Source: Candidatus Zixiibacteriota bacterium
GTDB taxonomy: Bacteria; Zixibacteria; MSB-5A5; GN15; JAAZOE01
DNA length: 64,000 bases
Reading direction: 5' to 3'
NCBI GenBank assembly: GCA_030668485.1
Contig: DAOUTW010000014.1
Location: 1 to 64,000, forward strand
Numbering within the stretch: the first letter of the stretch is position 1; each line of letters starts with the position of its first letter. Under the pieces are notes generated by a model, which worked only from the letters and a program-made list of their open reading frames with translations, was not told the DNA's origin and did not search any database. The position numbers and the translations under genes are program-made. Below are positions 37,333 to 46,379 of this stretch, one piece after another.

Positions 37333-38178
37333 TCATTTGCCGTGGTAGGTACCGGAAGTGATCTGTTCCACCGGGCCTTTGATAATCAATTCATCCGATT
37401 TATTATCCCAGCTTACCTGCATCGCCCCCGCCAATGTAAATACTTTGACTCTCCGCTCGGTGAAACCGCGCATGATGGAAACCGCCACTGCAGCCGCCGC
37501 ACCGGTTCCGGATGAGGTCGTCGGCCCGACCCCCCGTTCCCAGTCACGCACTTCGATTTCCGATTCGTTATTGACAACCACAAAGCCGACATTTATCCGG
37601 TTGGAAAAAACAGGTTCGACTTCCAGAATCGATCCGATCTCCTCCCAGTCAAAATCGAAATTTTCGCAAAACAAGACCAGGTGAGGATTACCGACCGATA
37701 CGGCCGAGGCAACATACGATCTGCCGGCGCAGGATACTTTCTGGTTAATAAAGTATTTGCCGGAACTTTTGATCGGGATCAACGAGGTTTCAAATTCGGG
37801 ACGCCCCAGCGAAGCCGATATAACTCGCTTGTCATCGTTGCCGCTGTGAAACGTCACCGTCGACAAACCTGAGCCGGTCATGACCTCGATCGCCTTGCCT
37901 TCAACCATGCCCCGACTCAAAAGATGCATGGCTCCGATCCGCACCCCATTACCCGATTTCTCGGCCCAACTGCCGTCGGCATTGTAAATATCAAGTCGAT
38001 AACAGTCATCCGGTTTGGAAATAATCATCATCCCATCGGCGCCGACCCCCACCGCCGGATCACATATCCGGGTCGCCAGGCGTTCATACTTTTTTAATTT
38101 GCCCCGCTCCTGAACATCATCGAGGACGATAAAACTGTTCCCCAATGCCTGATATTTTGTAAATGGTAACGTCGTCAT
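37333..38178 (-). CDS. Diaminopimelate epimerase-like protein with Ser in both catalytic Cys positions
   Basis: This 281-residue protein has the DapF two-lobe fold: FTKYQALGNSFIVLDD at the N terminus, RLDIYNADGSWAEKSGNG in lobe one, GNPHLVLF in the middle, and DWERGVGPTTSSGTGAAAA in lobe two. In classical DapF the two proton-transfer residues are Cys, within CGNG and ACGTG. Here they are Ser75 (SGNG) and Ser223 (SSGTG). DapF racemises LL-DAP to meso-DAP for lysine and peptidoglycan synthesis. With both thiols lost the same chemistry would be weakened or changed, so another substrate is possible. A similar Ser variant occurs in some DapF paralogues, by memory. ATG 38178 chosen over an upstream TTG. 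Confidence 0.72.
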   Translation of the reverse strand: MTTLPFTKYQALGNSFIVLDDVQERGKLKKYERLATRICDPAVGVGADGMMIISKPDDCYRLDIYNADGSWAEKSGNGVRIGAMHLLSRGMVEGKAIEVMTGSGLSTVTFHSGNDDKRVISASLGRPEFETSLIPIKSSGKYFINQKVSCAGRSYVASAVSVGNPHLVLFCENFDFDWEEIGSILEVEPVFSNRINVGFVVVNNESEIEVRDWERGVGPTTSSGTGAAAAVAVSIMRGFTERRVKVFTLAGAMQVSWDNKSDELIIKGPVEQITSGTYHGK

Positions 38179-38218
38179 AACCTGCAAATTACACTAAAAT
38201 CTCCTCCCTGTAAATCAA

Positions 38219-38247
38219 AAAAAACCCGCCTTAAAAGGCGGGTTTTT
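38219..38247 (-). terminator. Rho-independent terminator of the second aminotransferase gene
   Basis: ACCCGCCTT pairs with AAGGCGGGT across a short A/T loop, with runs of A on one side and T on the other, so it can act in both directions. It lies between the aminotransferase stop (38309) and the dapF-like start (38178). Confidence 0.88.
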
Positions 38248-38308
38248 AAATTATCATTTGCCTGCCTTCGATAATCAGGCAGGAATATTATTATCGCAGG
38301 ATAAAGTC

Positions 38309-39532
38309 CTACATGTTCTCCTTGATAATTTTCCCCAGGCGCTTAATCCCTTCCACAATCTGCTCTTCGTTGGCATTGGAGTAATTAAGCCTTAGGGTTT
38401 CATTACCGCCGCCGTTGGGGAAGAACGGAGAACCGTAAACATAGGCGACCTTGGCCTCGATCGCCTTCGGCAAAAGCCCCTTACCCGACATGCCATTAGG
38501 CAATGTCACCCACAGGAAGAGACCGCCTTCCGGCTCCGTATACTGCACCTCGGCTGGGAAATACTCCTGGATAGCTTTTATCATCAAGTCACGGCGAGCC
38601 CCGTAAGTGGCCTTGATCTTCTCCAGATGAGCGTCGATCTTGTTCATCCGCATATACTCCAGCAGTACATACTGGCCGTAAGTGCTGGTGTGAAGATCAC
38701 CGCATTGCTTGACCTTTTCAAATACCGGCATCATTTCAGGAGTGGCGATCATCCAGGCAATCCGGAATCCCGGCGCTACTATCTTGGAAAAAGTCGAAAG
38801 GCTGATGATTGTGTCTCCCCCCAGCGAGCAGAGCGAATCGACCGGTTCACCGGAAAAGCGCAAATCGCCGTACGGATTATCGTCGACGATCGGTATATCA
38901 TACCGGTTGGCGATTTCGATCAACTGCAGACGCCGTTTGAGCGACATCGTTATTCCCGATGGGTTCTGGAAATTAGGGACAACGTAAATGAATTTCGGAT
39001 GGTACTTCTTTATCGCGTCTTCAACTTCATCGACGATCATTCCGTTTTCATCCATCGGCACGGTCGCATAACGAGCCTGGAAGAAATTGAAAGCCTGCAA
39101 AGCTCCCACATAAGTCGGGGCCTCGCAAATGACATAGTCGCCGGGATCAATGAAAGCGCGTCCGATCAGGTCGAGACCCTGCTGGGATCCCGAGGTAATC
39201 AGAACGTTTGCAGCCGTGATACCTTTCGTGCGACGACAAGCATATTTCGCTATCTCTTCACGAAATTCCAGTACTCCCATCGAAATTGAATATTGAAGCG
39301 CTTTATCTTTGTATTTGTCAATAGCCCTGTTGGCTGCTTCCTTGAGGTCCTCTACCGGAAAAAGCTCAGGAGCAGGTAGACCGCCGGCAAAAGAAATAAT
39401 TCCCGGTTGCGAGGATAACTTGAGAATCTCCCGGATAATCGAGGTCTCAAGTTCCATGACGTGGGATGTGACTCCCCATTTTTCTGGTATAGTCATATTT
39501 TCTATTTCCGTTGTATTGGATTTTGTACTCAT
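38309..39532 (-). CDS. PLP-dependent aminotransferase, 2-aminoadipate/LysN type
   Basis: The 407-residue fold-type I aminotransferase resembles LysN, kynurenine/aminoadipate transaminase and the catalytic domain of MocR regulators, without a DNA-binding domain. It shows IISFAGGLPAPELFP, LQYSISMGVLEFREEIA, TSGSQQGLDLIGRAFIDPGD, VPNFQNPSGITMS, DDNPYGDLRF, the Schiff-base Lys in SLSTFSKIVAPGFRIAW, and LRLNYSN near the end. ATG 39532 with GGAAGT before it is used; the frame is open to 39595. Substrate is likely an acidic or branched/aromatic amino acid. Confidence 0.85.
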   Translation of the reverse strand: MSTKSNTTEIENMTIPEKWGVTSHVMELETSIIREILKLSSQPGIISFAGGLPAPELFPVEDLKEAANRAIDKYKDKALQYSISMGVLEFREEIAKYACRRTKGITAANVLITSGSQQGLDLIGRAFIDPGDYVICEAPTYVGALQAFNFFQARYATVPMDENGMIVDEVEDAIKKYHPKFIYVVPNFQNPSGITMSLKRRLQLIEIANRYDIPIVDDNPYGDLRFSGEPVDSLCSLGGDTIISLSTFSKIVAPGFRIAWMIATPEMMPVFEKVKQCGDLHTSTYGQYVLLEYMRMNKIDAHLEKIKATYGARRDLMIKAIQEYFPAEVQYTEPEGGLFLWVTLPNGMSGKGLLPKAIEAKVAYVYGSPFFPNGGGNETLRLNYSNANEEQIVEGIKRLGKIIKENM

Positions 39533-39625
39533 GTTAAACTTCCATTTTATATGTTTATTCCCCCCAAAACATAACACATAATAGGCGAAAGTCAAGAGAA
39601 TTGGCCGGATCAGTGGTTAAATAAA

Positions 39626-40864
39626 TCACAAATAGTAAACGGACTTGCGCATCGTGCCTGCAAGTTTGATGCTATGCTCACCATATTTGTCACGGATAGC
39701 ATCAACGGCGCTGGTAAGTTGTGTAACGTGCGTTTCCACCGCATCGCTTAACAGTTCAAGCTGACATGATTCATCCTTATCAGGACTTCTTTCGTCTTCA
39801 TATCCGGCTCTTATTTTCTTCAGATGAGACACCCGGACCCCTAATAGTCTGACCTTGATCTTCATTCCGTACTCTTTGGGTATTAGCCTGATTGCATTTT
39901 GAAAGATAACATCGCATCGGTCCGTCGACCTGGTAAGCGTATATGATCTGGTGATCGTTTGGAAATCGGATGAACGGACCTTGATCGAAATCGTCCTCCC
40001 GATATATCCGCTTTTTCTCATCCGGCGAGACACCTTATCGGACAACCACAGAATCGTCGCCCGGATCAACGACGGGTCCTGGATATCCACCCTCAAGGTC
40101 GTTTCATGAGACATCGATTTGTCATGTGGCATATCGGGGAAACTTTTGACTTCAGAATTATCCCCTCCCCGCGACATAGATGAAAGACCGTACCCGTTTT
40201 TACCGAATATCCTTTTGAGAAATTCCGCATCCGACCCGGCCAAGTCTTCTACTGTATGAATTCCTTTTTTGGCCAGGGCATTCTTCGTGCTCTCCCCGAT
40301 TCCCCACAAGGCATCGACCGGCTGCGGATAAAAGACCACCTTGAATCGGTTCCGATCCATTACTGTGATCCCGTCCGGTTTATTCAACCCCGATGCCATC
40401 TTGGCCAGGTACTTCGATGGCGATATTCCCACCGAACAGGTCAGGTTCAACTTTTCACGGATATCATCTTTCAACCGCCGCACCAGATCGACCGGACCGC
40501 CATACAATCGTTCCGTTCCGGTGATATCAAGGAAGGCCTCATCGACACTGCTCGGCTGTACCAATGGAGAATACTTTTCGAAAATTTTCTGCAGACAGGC
40601 CGACGCATATACATATCCTCTCAACCCGGCTGATATAAAGATACCATCAGGGCATAACTTCTGCGCCTTCGCCGTCGACATCCCGGAATGAACCCCGTAA
40701 TTACGGGCCTCGTAGGAACAGGTAGATACCACTCCGCGAGCGTTAATTCCGCCGCCGACCATAACCGGCTTGCCTTTCAGGCCGGGATTGTTACGGACCT
40801 CAATCGCGGCAAAAAAAGCATCCATATCGACATGAATTATAACCGGGGAAAAATCGACCATCAT
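39626..40864 (-). CDS. dinB: DNA polymerase IV (Y-family, translesion)
   Basis: The 412-residue error-prone polymerase copies damaged DNA. It has the Y-family core: VIIHVDMDAFFAAIEVRNNP with the first metal Asp, YEARNYGVHSGMS, and the SVDEAFLDITGT catalytic acidic pair. After the thumb comes a little-finger domain. The tail (MRKSVYYL) lacks an obvious clamp-binding motif, although LELL near residue 373 could serve. The ATG at 40864 overlaps the stop of the preceding small gene as ATGA, indicating coupling. With lexA nearby it forms an SOS cassette. Confidence 0.93.
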   Translation of the reverse strand: MMVDFSPVIIHVDMDAFFAAIEVRNNPGLKGKPVMVGGGINARGVVSTCSYEARNYGVHSGMSTAKAQKLCPDGIFISAGLRGYVYASACLQKIFEKYSPLVQPSSVDEAFLDITGTERLYGGPVDLVRRLKDDIREKLNLTCSVGISPSKYLAKMASGLNKPDGITVMDRNRFKVVFYPQPVDALWGIGESTKNALAKKGIHTVEDLAGSDAEFLKRIFGKNGYGLSSMSRGGDNSEVKSFPDMPHDKSMSHETTLRVDIQDPSLIRATILWLSDKVSRRMRKSGYIGRTISIKVRSSDFQTITRSYTLTRSTDRCDVIFQNAIRLIPKEYGMKIKVRLLGVRVSHLKKIRAGYEDERSPDKDESCQLELLSDAVETHVTQLTSAVDAIRDKYGEHSIKLAGTMRKSVYYL

Positions 40865-41133
40865 TCCACCCAGATTTTGCTGATAACCCAACTGGTTTTG
40901 CGCTCGTCATAAGACAATTGAAAAAAATTGGATGAGGCGTCAACCACCGCAAAATGCCTGATACGATAAGAACCGACATCGGTTTTCCAGTCGCCGGTCA
41001 CCTCCGATATTTTGTACACCCGGTCCTTCCAGCGAAACCGCGACGGCTTCATCTTGCTGCTCTGAAATAAAACCACAACCTCAATAGGCTCATCCATTTC
41101 CTGATACATGACCGACCAATCTATATAAACCAT
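40861..41133 (-). CDS. Small DinB companion protein (DUF6504-like)
   Basis: The 90-residue protein is soluble with a Trp/Arg-rich core: IEVVVLFQSSKMKPSRFRWKDRVYKI, SEVTGDWKTDVGSYR and a C-terminal ISKIWVE. This pattern (RFRW..R.Y.V..V...W) recalls the small DUF6504-type proteins found beside Y-family or ImuB/DnaE2 mutasome genes; the family number is from memory. It is translationally coupled to dinB and lies downstream of lexA, which supports a damage-tolerance role. No catalytic residues are recognised. Confidence 0.6.
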   Translation of the reverse strand: MVYIDWSVMYQEMDEPIEVVVLFQSSKMKPSRFRWKDRVYKISEVTGDWKTDVGSYRIRHFAVVDASSNFFQLSYDERKTSWVISKIWVE

Positions 41134-41147
41134 AAGTTTAAAATATC

Positions 41148-41174
41148 ACTCTTACACACTAATAACAAAAGAGT
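41148..41174 (-). other. Inverted repeat upstream of the dinB companion gene
   Basis: ACTCTT (41148-41153) and AAGAGT (41169-41174) form a perfect 6-bp inverted repeat with 15 bases between, 15 bases before the start codon. It could be an operator or a leader hairpin. It does not match the candidate LexA box upstream of lexA. Confidence 0.3.
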
Positions 41175-41263
41175 TACAAAAATATAAAAACTACCGAATA
41201 TTTTACTCATCGTCACCCCTTAAAATAACCTTTCAACCAATGTTATCAAACGCAATCAGCCCT

Positions 41264-41884
41264 CTAACGCATCCGCCGCATCAGCCCCACCACCCGACCG
41301 GCAATATAAAAACCGGGTGTGTTCTGCTCGACTATAATCGGCCCGAATGCCTCGTTCTGCGGCTCAAGGCGCACCCGCCTTTTCTCCGGGTAAAACTTCT
41401 TGACCGTCGCCTCCTCACCGATCACCGCCACGACTATATCCCCCCGCAGCGGCGAGATATTCTTGTCGACCAGGACAAAATCACCGTCAAAAATTCCGGC
41501 ATTGATCATCGACTCGCCCTTGACCCGCAGGCAAAACACTTCCTCATTGGGCAAAAACGATCTGTCAACCGCTATTTCCCCTTCGCGGTTCTCGATCGCC
41601 GTAATCGGCAAACCGGCCGGCACCGACCCGACCAGCGGCACCCGGTTAAAATTGATCACACTCCGCCTGACAAGCTCAATACCGCGCGACACCAGCTTCT
41701 GACGTCTGATATACCCCTTGATCTCAAGGGCATCCAGTATCGACCTGACGCCGTTGGTCGAGGTGATATCGAATTTACTGCCGATCTCCCTGATCGTCGG
41801 AGGCATACCGGAATTGTTGATCATCTCCTCGATATATTTCAATATCTGTTTCTGCCGGTCGGTCAGCTTCTTTCTCACGCCCAT
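41264..41884 (-). CDS. lexA: LexA repressor
   Basis: The 206-residue SOS repressor has an N-terminal winged helix (LTDRQKQILKYIEEMINNSGMPPTIREIGSKFDITSTNGVRSIL) and a C-terminal S24 self-cleavage domain. The cleavage site is Ala90-Gly91 (SVPAGLP). The catalytic pair is Ser125 (GESMINAG) and Lys162 (EEATVKKFY). The frame is open to 41950, but ATG 41884 with GGAGGG five bases upstream gives the standard N terminus. It is predicted to repress itself and the dinB pair downstream. A candidate operator lies 42-61 bases upstream. Confidence 0.94.
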   Translation of the reverse strand: MGVRKKLTDRQKQILKYIEEMINNSGMPPTIREIGSKFDITSTNGVRSILDALEIKGYIRRQKLVSRGIELVRRSVINFNRVPLVGSVPAGLPITAIENREGEIAVDRSFLPNEEVFCLRVKGESMINAGIFDGDFVLVDKNISPLRGDIVVAVIGEEATVKKFYPEKRRVRLEPQNEAFGPIIVEQNTPGFYIAGRVVGLMRRMR

Positions 41885-41925
41885 ATTCCCTCCGTGGAAT
41901 GGCATTATTTCTTCTACTTCAACAA

Positions 41926-41945
41926 TACTGCCCACATGTGCAGTT
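41926..41945 (-). promoter_or_regulatory. Candidate LexA operator upstream of lexA
   Basis: TACTG, ten bases, CAGTT: an imperfect palindrome matching the CTG-N10-CAG core of the proteobacterial SOS box, with an internal CACATGTG palindrome. It lies 42-61 bases upstream of the lexA ATG, where autoregulatory sites are normally found. LexA box sequences vary between phyla, so the match is suggestive only. Confidence 0.45.
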
Positions 41946-42160
41946 GTCAATCATAAAATCGGAATAAAAAAACGTTTTTTGAGGATGTGATATTAAAAAG
42001 TGATACCGATTAATATCAAATTAACGCCCTTTTGTAGCAAATATCTCTTGCATAAAAAGAACCGATGCCCTATTTTATTATTGGGTGGCTTAACGCATCA
42101 CGAAAATTCAACACAAATTTATACCCCTGCTTCATATCTACATTCGAAAGGAAGGTTAGT

Positions 42161-45100
42161 ATGAAGAAGAATTTTACTGCACTATTCCCTATCTCCTCAT
42201 TTTTCTTCACAATATTATTATTCACCTTGGCAACGACAACAGTAACCTTAAGCGCTGAAAAACCGCAAAAGCCGTTCAAGTGCCGAGTATCCATCCCTGC
42301 CCGCCTTGCGCCGGTTTATAGTTTCCCCAGTCTAACCGGCTCCGAGTACACCGCCCCTCCCGGACCCCCCAAGAGAAATCTCCGAGGCGCCAAAGCTGGC
42401 GAGGGAATCATCGCAACCATCGGCTATACAACATTTGATAACCAACACAACTGCACCATGGGTCGCCAGGTCGAACACCGGAGAGATTTCTCGAACCCTT
42501 TCACCCCCTACGGTCATTATATCCACTTCGGCTGGACATCACAGACTGGCGACACTCTGGGTTCCGGCCGTGGTATCGGATATCAAGCCTATGATATCAA
42601 AGATTGCGGCATTATTTTTGACGCAGGCGGTATCCGTATTGAGGCCAACTATGCCGGTTATGTCGGCATGGATGCGCATAACATTGATGCCGCCAATTCC
42701 TGGGGCGTTCCGACCGCGCACGAGAATGACGACGGTACCTATCATGCCAAGGCCTACTGGGATTTCCCAGCCGGGGGCCCTGTTTTCGGTGTTTTCACCT
42801 CTGACTTTAGCAATCCTGACTTCTATGGCTGGTATCAGAACAACGGCACCGGCCCCGGCAATGAGAATATCTGGCCCAAGATCGATATCGATATCGACGG
42901 CGCCGAATTCATTCTGCACATGGTAACGACCGAGTCTGGTGGAGCCAACGGTGATCCGCAGACTTTCTCGTATTATCGTCGTGTTGGTCCTTATGGTACC
43001 GGCCTCGGCGTTTGGTCCTACCAGCGCCTGATCGATACCTCGATGAACATTAACGTGACGGTTGCCTCCTCTCCTATCAGCGACAAGGTTGCCATTATCT
43101 GGAATTCTCCGGTTGATTACAAGCGCGATACCCCGAGCGAATTCAACAGCCAGTATGAAAACGACATCTGGTTTGCTATTTCAAATGACAATGGCGCCAG
43201 CTGGGAAAACACCTCCGGTCCCGGCGCCGCCAATGTCGGCCCGTCGATCGGTAATACCGTTGACCTAGGTATTGGTGGTGGTTATAATGCCAACGGTGGT
43301 AACCTGACTCTTTACGATCCGATGGACGACTACAAGGCCTACTGCGATATAACAGCCTTGTGGTATATCGACGGTGTCAACGATTATCTCCAGATCGCCT
43401 GGGGTTGTCGTCGGTGGATCGACACCACCTCTATTTATCGTCGTCAAGGCATCATTTACCACTGGAATCAGAGTACTGACGCCATCCGCACCGTAGTCAA
43501 AGCTGACTGGGATACCGGTTGTACCTGCTACGGTCATGCCTGGGGTTCCGACGCAGCTAAGCCTACACTATCACAGTGCGACGGCAAACTTTATACTTGC
43601 TACACTCAGTTCGGTGACAGAGACAATCCCTGCGCCTATTTTGACGCCACAAATACCGTCGTAAGCGGTATGCTGTATATGTCGGTTTATGACCCGATAT
43701 ACGGCGCATGGGATAGAGCTCAGAAAGTAACGGCAACAACCAGCCCGACCGGGTGTATCCCTGGCGACATGAGCGGCCCCGGAACTTGCAATAGTGAGTA
43801 CTGGTCATCGATGGCCCGCTATGGTCGTACCGACACCTGCGAAACCTCTTTCCCTGGTGAAGAAGTCCTTGATCTTATTTATATCAATGACTATGCTCCG
43901 GGCGGCTGCGTTCAGACCGAATCCGGCGTCTGGACGGTCAACCCGGTCAACTGGGTGGCCTATCCGTGCCGTGAAGCCGTTCCCGAACCGGATTATTCGG
44001 ATGACGCCGGTCCGGGTTACGGCCTGTGCGTCGGCCAGCCGATATTCGTCCTCGGCACGACCGACGACACGACCTTTGTCCTGATGATGGAAAACAACGG
44101 TATTCTGCCCAACACTCCGGTCAGTATTGCCACGGCCATCACTGTCCCAGGCAACGGTAATACCAGCGTGACCTGCACTCCCAATTCCGGTATAAGCATA
44201 GCGGCTGCGGGAGGCGAGGTCGATGTGACCGTCCAGATGACAACCTCCGGCGAGACCAATAATGTCACCGTCGAAGGTAATATCACGGTCACGCACCAGG
44301 CCGGCGATACTCCGCCGACCGATCGGGTGATTCCGTTCTCTATCATAGTTTCGGATGATTATGTTCTGCCCGAATCGGCTGTCATCACCACTCCCGCCAA
44401 GAATCTGTGGATTGACAATACCGGGCGGATGAGTGGTAACCACAGCAACCAATCACTGGATTTAACTGACGATCCGGATGATTGCGCCGATATTTACCTT
44501 CATGACGGCTCGCCGATTATCTGCGTTGATCGCGACCAATGCTACTACAGCATTTATGACAACTATTACGGCAGCGATCACGCTTTCCGACCTGTCGTAC
44601 CATTAATAGTTAGCAGTACAGCCTCGTCTGAATACACCTATGCAGTTTGTGAATTTATCACAGCCGACTCTGCCATTGGAGTTACGGTCGAATATTTCGC
44701 CCCGAAGTCTGAAGTATACTCTTGTTTCATTATTAAGCGAACAACGGTTTGGAATCGGACCGAAGTGACATTAACCGGGGTAGCCGTCGGCGAAATCCTC
44801 GATTGGGATATTCCGAACTACGATTCGCTGCATGCCGCCTCGGATAACGAGTCCGGCTATGACGCGACAAGGAATCTGATTTACCAGTATACCTGCTGGA
44901 ATGATGAATGCGATACTCTGTCACTGGCCAATCGCGCCGGCGGTATCGCTTCGTACAAGAATGAGGATCCCTTCAAGAACTATATTACTATTGAAAACGA
45001 TGAATATTACATCAATACGACTACGACCGGTTCATGCGGGAATGACGCCGTAACTGTGGCTGATTCTATTCTTTATGATTTAATGACAGGAATCGACGGT

Positions 45101-46126
45101 CCCTCGACAGCGGCTCTTGACTCCTGCGAGGATCTCTCTACTATCGTAACCTATGGTTTATATGACCTGGTACCTGGAGAAACCATAGAAACAATTTCGA
45201 TTCTCGCTACATCCAAAAATGATCCCGGTTATGCAAGCCTAAAGCAGAATGTTGATTTGGCTGGTGAGTATATAGAAAATAATGACATATTCCGGAAAAA
45301 GGCCATCTGGTGGTTTCACCTCGACTGGCCTCTGGAATTTGATTATGTGGTTTTTGGTACTATAGACTGCACACCACATGGCAAACCTCTCGCAGAGGGT
45401 TTTGGAGTGGCATGCACATACTATTGCGGATTTATACCTAACTGGGCAAATGACGTTATAGTATATCTTCGGCCATCCTATAGTCAAGAGTTCGATTCCC
45501 ACAAGCATTTGGCGTCAGAGTGGGATGAGACCTCTGGGATATGGAGATTACAGAATCTCGTTCGTTGGGCAACCGAAAATGCTTTTTACCCTGACAGTCT
45601 CCCCATGGTTGGCAATCTCGATGGTGATATTGACGAACTGCACTGTATCATCAATTTGGAGGAATGGCAAACGAATCCACGGCGACATCAAGATGAATAC
45701 ATAATCGAAAATGGCACTTGTCCGCAGCTGCCCGGCTATTTGTTCGGCACTACGCCAATCATCTTCGATTCTTTGGCCGGCCCGGATGAGAACCCATTCT
45801 CTACCACACCGCTAACGGATACGCTCAATCTGATTGGCACGTCGACATTGGAAGTTGTCGAAGAAGAGTTATGCGACTGCGGTCCCGGAGATGCCAACAA
45901 TGACGGTAGCGTCAACGCTGGTGACGCTGTGTATGTCATCGGCTACGTCTTCAAGGGCGGCCCGGCGCCGGTCCCGTATGCGACCTGCAGCGGCGACGCC
46001 AACGGTGACTGCGCCTGTAACCTCGGTGATGCCGTGTACATCATCAGCTACGTCTTCAAGGGCGGGCCGCCTCCGGTCACCTGCGAAGAGTGGGTAGCTG
46101 CTTGCGGCACCCCGATATATAAGTAA
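42161..46126 (+). CDS. Exported 1321-aa dockerin-repeat protein, paralogue of the 514-3837 product
   Basis: ATG 42161 follows GAAAGGAAGG and starts a signal peptide (FFTILLFTLATTTVTLSA). The frame is open upstream to 42065 without a ribosome site. The protein follows the 1107-aa paralogue along its length (LPARLAPVYSFPSL, NCTMGRQVEHR, GPGNENIWPKIDIDID, GCIPGDMSGPGTCNSEYW). It differs by an extra segment of about 200 residues encoded near 45270-45870. The C terminus has two calcium-loop repeats, GDANNDGSVNAGDAVYVIGY and GDANGDCACNLGDAVYIISY, each followed by F-K-G-G-P-x-P. Function unknown; surface display or extracellular scaffolding is inferred. Confidence 0.85.
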   Translation: MKKNFTALFPISSFFFTILLFTLATTTVTLSAEKPQKPFKCRVSIPARLAPVYSFPSLTGSEYTAPPGPPKRNLRGAKAGEGIIATIGYTTFDNQHNCTMGRQVEHRRDFSNPFTPYGHYIHFGWTSQTGDTLGSGRGIGYQAYDIKDCGIIFDAGGIRIEANYAGYVGMDAHNIDAANSWGVPTAHENDDGTYHAKAYWDFPAGGPVFGVFTSDFSNPDFYGWYQNNGTGPGNENIWPKIDIDIDGAEFILHMVTTESGGANGDPQTFSYYRRVGPYGTGLGVWSYQRLIDTSMNINVTVASSPISDKVAIIWNSPVDYKRDTPSEFNSQYENDIWFAISNDNGASWENTSGPGAANVGPSIGNTVDLGIGGGYNANGGNLTLYDPMDDYKAYCDITALWYIDGVNDYLQIAWGCRRWIDTTSIYRRQGIIYHWNQSTDAIRTVVKADWDTGCTCYGHAWGSDAAKPTLSQCDGKLYTCYTQFGDRDNPCAYFDATNTVVSGMLYMSVYDPIYGAWDRAQKVTATTSPTGCIPGDMSGPGTCNSEYWSSMARYGRTDTCETSFPGEEVLDLIYINDYAPGGCVQTESGVWTVNPVNWVAYPCREAVPEPDYSDDAGPGYGLCVGQPIFVLGTTDDTTFVLMMENNGILPNTPVSIATAITVPGNGNTSVTCTPNSGISIAAAGGEVDVTVQMTTSGETNNVTVEGNITVTHQAGDTPPTDRVIPFSIIVSDDYVLPESAVITTPAKNLWIDNTGRMSGNHSNQSLDLTDDPDDCADIYLHDGSPIICVDRDQCYYSIYDNYYGSDHAFRPVVPLIVSSTASSEYTYAVCEFITADSAIGVTVEYFAPKSEVYSCFIIKRTTVWNRTEVTLTGVAVGEILDWDIPNYDSLHAASDNESGYDATRNLIYQYTCWNDECDTLSLANRAGGIASYKNEDPFKNYITIENDEYYINTTTTGSCGNDAVTVADSILYDLMTGIDGPSTAALDSCEDLSTIVTYGLYDLVPGETIETISILATSKNDPGYASLKQNVDLAGEYIENNDIFRKKAIWWFHLDWPLEFDYVVFGTIDCTPHGKPLAEGFGVACTYYCGFIPNWANDVIVYLRPSYSQEFDSHKHLASEWDETSGIWRLQNLVRWATENAFYPDSLPMVGNLDGDIDELHCIINLEEWQTNPRRHQDEYIIENGTCPQLPGYLFGTTPIIFDSLAGPDENPFSTTPLTDTLNLIGTSTLEVVEEELCDCGPGDANNDGSVNAGDAVYVIGYVFKGGPAPVPYATCSGDANGDCACNLGDAVYIISYVFKGGPPPVTCEEWVAACGTPIYK

Positions 46127-46379
46127 TACTGATCTTTGACAGGTCGGCCTGGCCAAGACACAAAAGAGAATATCCCCCGGATCAGGCGGATCATAAAGAG
46201 TTAGGTCAGGGCAAAATGGAATCCCAAATCGACCGAGCTCTATAGAACGGGCCGGTTAATTAAACAATGCTTTTATTGATTCGTCCTGTTATAGGCTTGC
46301 TTAAACCACCCAGGCCCCTATATTAAAAATAGGTATGCTTTGGGAGTTATCATTTTGAACTCATAATTAGGAGGGAATT

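Noticed and set aside
38627-39289. 220-codon plus-strand ORF
   Set aside because: Antisense to the aminotransferase gene with all PLP motifs intact.
41240-41956. 238-codon plus-strand ORF
   Set aside because: It is antisense to lexA, whose motifs and start context are clear.
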